Below are positions 56,848 through 64,000 of a stretch of 64,000 bases of DNA, in pieces. Under the pieces are notes generated by a model. The model searched no databases, had not been told where the DNA came from, and worked only from the letters and a program-made list of their open reading frames with translations. Source of the stretch: Sympetrum striolatum. Taxonomy: Eukaryota > Arthropoda > Insecta > Odonata > Libellulidae. The translations under genes and the position numbers were made by a program. The stretch's first letter is position 1. Every line of letters starts with the position of its first letter. The stretch covers positions 19,190,459 through 19,254,458 of the forward strand of contig OX388349.1 of NCBI GenBank assembly GCA_947579665.1, in the 5' to 3' direction.

Positions 56848-59800
56848 CCGTATTCACGCTGCGACTCTGATGCAAGGTAATTCTTGGCTCTATTTGCATT
56901 AACATGTCAACTTAATCATAAAATTTACATTGTATAGTCCCCTCCGACGTTTTCATCCATCTAGAAGGTCAAATTGCAGAGAAAGACATAAATATACATT
57001 ATTAGAGTTCTAAGATAAACTAGTCGCAGCTTTTGTCAGCGTTCCTCGTCTCATTCACCGGTGTTCGGCGAAAACAAGGAAGAACGCCTCTGTTTTTTAT
57101 AGTAAGAGAGAGTAGGTGCTCTCTAAAACCTTTAATTCCTTAAAAGCCTGGTTCCAGATTTTCTTTCGTTACATAAATATACGCACCGTATTATCCTTAT
57201 GAGGCAAGACTGAAGTCAATTTAAACCACTCTAGCGTTTTCAGCATCAAAATATTAGAATCCAATAATTCAGCCTTGACTCTGTGGTAGTCTTCCATCAT
57301 GAAGATAAATAGAAACGTAATTTATGATGACCCACGGGTTGAAACCGTGGTCGTATAGTAATTAAAAAAGTTGTACGATATTGCGTTTAAGTTTGTTTCC
57401 ATTTAATATCAAATTATTATAACTATTTAACCACAGATTTGTCGGATATGAATGCTTCAGTTCTAGTTACTCATTAGCTTGACCTGTATTCCACTGAATG
57501 GAATCTTATATAATTATTCCATTAATTTTCAATTTCATATTCCCCTGAATCTTCCACACTCTTCTTCTATCCTCAGTCCTATCTTTTGTACCCCATTCAA
57601 TCGAATGTGTTCTTACTTTAGGAGAATTTAAAAACGACACTCCCTTCTTAAGAGGAGAAAGGCTTCGTAAGTTCAGAGAAGACGATGCAAAGAGAGTGGA
57701 TTCAAGCGAACAGTATTTCTGTAGTGTGCCTCATCCCTTAAAAGGCGCAGCACGTGAAAGAGCTAATCCTCAAGCGGCGATTCCATTCGGTGGACACTGG
57801 GTTCCACTGCGAAAATATCCTTTTTTCAGCAGAATTTAATCTAGCAGGAAACGCGCCTGCTGTTTACATCGGGAAAGAGAAAGGGTTTCTAAGAAAAGAT
57901 CGGATTAGGGCGAACGGGATATCGGATTCGGACGGATAATGGAGAGAGCGGATAAAGGACGTATCGCGAGAAAGGGATATTGAGATTTCGGAAGACAAGG
58001 TTTCGCAGTAGATTACACCTGCGATCTATTTTCATAGCTGTTTGAGAAGTCGGACATTTAACCGACTGTGATGCAGTTCCCTGTTCCATTTCACTGTTCA
58101 CGCAATTTCGTTTCGGAGTAAACAGCTTTCCTATTTCATTCACTGCACTCCATTCTCTCCTACCATGAGTTTCTCGTACTCTTTCCATAGGCATGATCCC
58201 CTTTATTCTTAAATTTACGTATATATATTCAGGATCTCATTTAATACATCGAAGCAACCTTTCCCTCGAATTTCTATCCCATCTTAAATCACTCGTATTC
58301 TTTCTATATTCAGTCTTACTCGTTCAACCTTAATAAATATTCAAATCTATGTTGTATATCCATTTCACAGTGGTCATGTCTTAGTCATATACTTCAGATT
58401 TACATTCGGACGAGTCTCCGAGGTTGGATATTTCCCTCATCTTCTTTATTATAGCTTTCTAAAACACAACCAGTATAACAGACGATTTTTTGTATTAATG
58501 GACAAAACAGTCTGTCTATTCGAATTTGAGATTGTAATGAAACTATTCTATACCTTTCTAAAAGTTTTCGAATCTTTTCCTCATTTCTGCATTCCCTTCA
58601 TATGATAATTCATTGCACAATTTACATACAATTAAAAATGTTTGGACTACTGACTACAATGCGGTATTGCTTATTGTAATATAATTACATAATGTAAGCA
58701 ATGATTGTATTGATAAATATATTTTTAATTGCCTTACCACGAAAAGTATTTGAAGTTGACATAGGAATTCGTAAAATTTATCGCCGTTTTATGACGCTCT
58801 GGTTTCGGGAAATTTTAGTTTTTTTTGCAATAAGAATGAATAATAAGTAGATCTTATTTTATTATTTTCATTCTCTCATCAATGACGTCGACCACACGGC
58901 CTTTCGCCTATTTTTAGTCTTTACATATAAAGAAATAAATATATTTCTGGTTCATTCGTAAATGGAAACAAATCACCCATTCTAAATTGTTTGATTGGAT
59001 TATACCTAAATTTCTCATGTTCATTCCTACGCATGTGTAAATCCTTTGATCCAAATACACCTTCTCATACACTTTTATTCTGCATAGAGCCAATTACGTC
59101 TTATAAATGAATCTATTCACTATGATGAATTAATTAATTTGTTCGCTTTATCACACTTTTCGCATTTATATTACATTAATTCATTCACTTCGCTGAACCG
59201 ATATATTCTTCCTCTCCCTTTTGAAGCATTAATTTTATTCCATTTACACTATTGTATACGCTCAGCTTCCATCGCCCCTTTACACGATCGAATCACTTTA
59301 AAACACCCCTTTCATATATATTAATAACGGAGTTTCTCGTAAAGCCAAGATATATTCACTGTCCATATACAACGGAAAATCACCGAAGAAATGACTGTGG
59401 GGAGTATTCGCTCTTAACTTCCGTGTTTGAATGCGAGAATTATATCTGAGAGAGAGGATTTTTCTTCCTTTGAGAGTGTCGCTTTGAGAGAAGATTAAAG
59501 GATAGCAAATATAATTTGGGAAAAGAAAAGTTCCGAAAAATAACTAATCTTCCACGCCGTGAGTGATATTTGATAGCTCCGTGTTCCCATTATTTCTGCG
59601 TGCCTCTTCTCCATTTTAAGTAAGGGAGACGACGAAAAAAGTCCAATTCCAGACAACCGACGAGGATTCTTTCTTTCGCCTAGAATTAGCATTTCCACAA
59701 ATGACAAAGGACTCGAGAGGGGAGCAAAGCTAGGGTTAAACAAGTTCCATAAACTTGGAGGTAACTACTGCATTTCCCAAACACTTAATTCTGGAACAGA

Positions 59801-62359
59801 ATATGCTCTTTGACTCGTGATTTTCACCATTCTCCATCACGTATTCCATTTCATCACGAATTTAAATTCAATTGCCCTTAAATGTAGCCTTTTGATATCG
59901 TGCACGTGTTTGCAACAGTACATTTTTATTTCTTGTTTAAATAATAAGTGTTATAGATGTGCAATTTTCTATTAAATTTTGAATCTAACAAAATACCTTT
60001 TAGAAAAGCATCAGCTGGGCCTTATGGTTGTAACCTCTATTATCCCATTAAAGGTCCATTTTTCCATAAAACTGCTTTGAGGTACAATTTATAAATCAAT
60101 TTAATATAGCCTCCATTGTGACAGAAATGAGGGATTGTTGTGACATAAACGAATAAAACAACTTTCAAACATCGCAATTTCCAAAGGCGTTGTGAAAACT
60201 ACTCCTGAAAATTGGTTACATTTTCCAAAGAGCATTTTTATTTAAATTTCTTAGTTTTTATGAGTTTTTGCGATTCTTAATTAAAAAGTAATTTTGTCGT
60301 GACCTCTACACACGTGTCTAAATTAGGTTATAAATTCTTTAATTAATATAGTTCCTATCATCGCATATTGTTTTCCTTTAGAACTTGCAAAAACGTTGAT
60401 AACATATAACGAAATTTTGTAAAAATTAGAGTGCCTCGACATCAAATGCAAAGTCGAATTAGTCCCTCATGCGAATGTATTGGGGAAAATAATTCCACAA
60501 GGAAATGCAGCACACCTTCTGTTACATTGAAAAGCTTTTCATGGTATTGGAATCAACTAAGCCAGTGCAGATGATTCTGTAGAACTCTATTTGAAGAGAC
60601 TGGAGAGAACTGTTGAGCTAATTGGCCCTTAAGACTTAGAATGAGGACTAGACAACCTTTTTTTACCAATGAGAGCCCTTTAAATGCTTCATCCATTGCA
60701 TCGATAACCTGCCTCCTATCGGCGTGTGGCAGAAGTGAAGGAATACCAAGCAATCAACCTGTTTACTTGCTTTGCTATTACCATGGGTCGTCATTGGTGG
60801 TATAATGTTTAGCGTGGTTGCCCGGCAACGCTGAGGTTTAGCTATCGGACATTGGTCAGTTTTGTTTGTGATCTCCATTCAACGAATCACCATTAGCATC
60901 GTTTTCCGACTCAATAAAAGACAATCAACACAATAATACTGTTGTTGTTGTGGGCATGCTGGTGGAATCGTGAATGGGTTCCTCCAACGATGCCTTTTCG
61001 TGCTTCACCTGTTTAACCCTCATTGTGAGATTCGCCAGTGTGGCGCTTTACCTATTAGGACTTCATACGTGCTTTCTCTGAAGCTGTTTAGCATCCATAA
61101 CATTCGTTTCTCTTCTCGAATATTCCTAAGCTGAGAGAGCATTTTAAAAATGCTTGATTCCTTATAGTAGGAATTCATAATGAAAGTCACTGCCTACTGA
61201 TTATGGTGTTCTATTTAAAAATTTTGTTTTGAAGTGTCTTATTTGGGATTGTATATATTGGGGTTTGTGGAATGGAATTCATTTGATTTGAGGGAATTGG
61301 CTTTGCGCATATTCAAGCGTAATGAATGAAGAATTGCAATAGTATTTATGTATAACCATATCTGGAGATTTTTCGCAACTTACAAATGTGTGGCATTTTA
61401 GATTATGCACACACTGCTTATTTTGAGAGGTTGACATTTATTTTTCCAGCATTAAAAACTCGATCTTTTAATTTTTATTAGGGTTTGCTATAAATTTACT
61501 TTATTCCACCGATTCTGTCTTTCGTATCGTGCAAATCTGTGAAAGACAGAACAGTTTAAGTTAAACAAGTTTACCGCAAAACCTATTAAAAATATAAATT
61601 TAATATTTTAAATGTCATTATAAAAATGTGAAATTTTATAAAATATTACCTATCATGTTCTGAATACACTCACTATGCAATGTAATCTTAATTATAAGCA
61701 TTTATTTCCGGATTCATGCATGAATTGATCATTCTTATTTCAAAGCTTCTCATAAAAGGAAAATTAAAGATGGATTATGCATCTCAAATAAATGGGTCCC
61801 TCTCTAACCACATTTAATAATCCACGAAAGGGATATTTTATAAATATAATTTAGTAAATGGTGTACGTGCAGCTACCCTACTAAGAATTCACGGCATTTG
61901 TAGAGCTTAAGTTATTCGTGAGCGTGACCGTTTGACGTTCCACTACATCAACTACTTTTCATCCCTCTGATTTCATTATGCTAATTTCGACGCATTTCAT
62001 TATTTCTGAAAAAATTAATTGAGGTTTATTTACTCCCTCTGAATTCTACAGTAGTTGCCTCTTTTCTAACAACTTAAAAGGCCATTTTCTGGTCCAACAT
62101 TTCACTATATTTCTAAGCCATCAACAGAAGCTATTACGCATGTGTTTATATTGTTGTTAGATAGTGACATTGAGGGAACGATTCTGGAAATATCATCACC
62201 TTGACTGGTGCCATTTCATCTTTCCTCGTAGCGTGACTAGCTAAAGATGTGTGTCCTTCGAAGTTGTCTTTATCTGCTAGCACTGCATCATTTTAGCGTC
62301 AATTATTGTCTTCCTTTGCTGCAAAAGAGATATCTCAATTGTCGACTCTTTCAGCTCAT
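56848..62359. other. Unassigned non-coding stretch downstream of the tRNA
   Basis: No gene supported. An imperfect palindrome lies at 58666-58702 (ATTGCTTA...TAAGCAAT) and an AAAAGGGAGAGGAAGAAT copy at 59204-59225 (minus). Confidence 0.5.
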
Positions 62360-62500
62360 GTAAAATCGATCTCGGCGTCAGTTATTGTTGCGTTACGCGA
62401 CACTGTTATTACGCACAACAACAATGAAATCACAACATTGTTATCAACTGATTATAACAATATTCGAAGCATTGTTGCGTAACGCGGCAATGACGTAAGA
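62360..62500. repeat. CAACAAT/ATTGTTG palindromic cluster
   Basis: ATTGTTGCGTTACGCGACA and ATTGTTGCGTAACGCGGCA are near-direct repeats about 95 bp apart. Between them lie CACAACAACAATGAAATCAC and AACATTGTTATCAA, which pair with the flanking ATTGTTG blocks. It may be a further diverged relative of families A and B. Confidence 0.55.
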
Positions 62501-64000
62501 AGCCATTCGTCATTTTATTGATCTCTGTTGCTACAATAAAGATAGATGGACATTTTCAGTACTTCCTCAATCACGTTTCCTTATTATGTTGCCATATTTA
62601 TATACAATGCTTGGAATAGGGCTTTCTATTTTAGGCATTTGTTCAACGTTTTGATACTCTTCCATCGCTATCTTTTGATTTGCTTCGTGCTGAGGTAGTT
62701 GCATCAAAACCATTAATTTTAGCCATTTAATTCGGTAATATCAATCAAGAGAGAATTACTAGTGCATGAAAAATATGTTTAAAGGTTGTCGAAACATATG
62801 CTTATGAGAAACACAGAGGATGAATCATGAATATTAATTAATGCACTTTATCATTCCTTTTCAAAGTCACAGATAAAAAAATAAATAATTGCCTAATTTA
62901 ACTTACTATTAAGAAGAATCTATGAAAAAGAATCAAATAACATAGTATATGAAAAAACTTTGTAAATTTTTTTAAATTAACCAAATCAATAAAATCGATT
63001 AATTTAATTGATTGTAATTTAATTAGTGCTTCCATGCATATTACCATTATCCATTCATATTGTATTACTAAACCTTATCTTATAATCCTTTTATACCTAC
63101 CTTTTAATGGGTTAAATAGCTCTAGATTAGCTATAGGCAAATCGACAGCCCCAAGCCTCATTTGCCATTTCCAAGTTCCCCAATGGACGTCATTCGTCCG
63201 CCTCCGCAAATGTACATCCTCAAAGGTTGGCAGCTGTGAAAGGGAGCGGCCGTTTGAAGAGGTCATTGCGTGGGCGCAGCAAAAGCAGGTGTACGCGGCG
63301 GAGGAAACAAAGCAAAAGAAAAGGCTTTCTCGGAGGATATGAATGGAAGTGGTCAGTCGCTTTAATTTCGCGCGGAGAGACATTTAGATGAGCAAGAGTG
63401 GATATCTCTGCGCAGCTGCGCGTTTGTTTTCGAGCCGCGGCTTTAATTTCTGCGGGTAAAAGTGGTATACGAAAATGGAGAACCTTTTGGGATTTTATGG
63501 AAAATCTCGCGGTGGAACTGTTTCTTGAGGAAAAGGGTTCATACCCCGTAATTGCGTTTTGTTCTTGATGGCGCATCTTGATGGATGGTCGTCTTTTAAA
63601 ACAGAATAGAAGAGAATGTGTCTTTCACTTTTTGTTTGCTTTTCTTATGGCTTTGAATGGTACAAAGGGGTTGACTTATGTATAGGAAACAATAATTCTA
63701 TTTGTTTTGATTAATTATCATTGAAAAAGCTCCTTTCATAACATAACTGTTCTTACTTAGGTTTTTTCTATTCCATGCATTTGAGTTTACTTTTACTCGA
63801 CTTTGTGTAGTAAAACTGTGCTCTGTTCGAAGCTTACAGTAACAAACTGAGTGAATGGGTTAAGATTAACATTACCGTTAGATCTTATTGCTTTACTGTC
63901 AATCAAAAGTATATTGCTTTTGTAGCCTGTAATCGAGCGGCAACTACAATGGCTTGTTTAATAAAATACCATTTATCTTGATGAAAAGAAGATAACCGAT
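62501..64000. other. Unassigned stretch with a GC-richer patch at 63.13-63.55 kb
   Basis: The patch has overlapping frames on both strands (63034-63342 plus; 63075-63383 and 63220-63576 minus) with no recognisable domain. CpG content is higher than around it, so a first exon or promoter is possible but not shown. Confidence 0.4.

Noticed and set aside
63034..63576. Three overlapping frames of 102-118 codons at the right end
   Set aside because: They overlap on opposite strands in a GC-richer patch, with no motif or start context. Kept only as an unassigned patch.
1..64000. CRISPR arrays, bacterial operons, rRNA genes, phage modules
   Set aside because: No regularly spaced identical repeats with unique spacers, no ribosome-binding-site-led gene strings and no rRNA-like conserved blocks. 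The window is eukaryotic in character.

Overview
The window looks like AT-rich intergenic or intronic DNA from an animal genome, most likely an arthropod with many repeats. The reasons are a eukaryotic tRNA-Lys gene with internal Pol III boxes, tRNA-derived SINE sequence, non-LTR and Penelope-like retroelement relics, a MITE, many degenerate tandem arrays, and no bacterial gene organisation. I could not support any intact protein-coding gene. The longest open frames (about 100-160 codons) are scattered on both strands and often overlap repeats. I cannot name the species.

The best-supported single gene is tRNA-Lys(CTT) at 56767-56839. It is near-canonical but has one acceptor-stem mismatch. 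Everything else recognisable is repeat-derived.

The most interesting layer is a set of three short Penelope-like element (PLE) insertions at 20176-20333, 49539-49748 and 46264-46908. Each is bounded by a direct repeat that looks like a target-site duplication (13/14, 18/18 and 13/13 bp). Each is a foldback made of two copies of the PLE terminal repeat in opposite orientation. Each carries a motif of the form CTGANGA - short hairpin - GAAAC, resembling the minimal hammerhead ribozymes known from PLEs. The copy at 46 kb also keeps a decayed GIY-YIG endonuclease segment (CPDC...YIGQT...RFKEH...WEN), which fixes the assignment.

Other mobile DNA: a SINE with tRNA-like head, (ACT)n tail and 11/12-bp duplication at 34932-35064 (minus strand); a 330-bp MITE with 25-bp terminal inverted repeats and TA flanks at 26852-27181; a frame-shifted non-LTR reverse transcriptase relic at 7801-8489; a six-copy family of retroelement 3' ends with a GAGACTT/AAGTCTC hairpin, an AATAAA signal and in two copies a (TTA)n tail; and an eight-copy, roughly 100-140-bp dispersed family centred on CCTCACTCCTCATCC.

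The tandem layer includes a 28-bp satellite with a 79-bp higher-order unit (33939-34430), a 15-bp degenerate array (15985-16410), a 182-bp duplication (9931-10295), and two unnamed minisatellite families of 110-190-bp units rich in CAACAAT/ATTGTTG, present at 36 kb, 42.8-43.3 kb and 48.5-48.8 kb (family A) and at 50.2 kb and 55.2 kb (family B). The remaining stretches show only AT-rich sequence with a few GC-richer patches, one of which (40.28-40.88 kb) is open on both strands and may be an exon or relic that I do not recognise.
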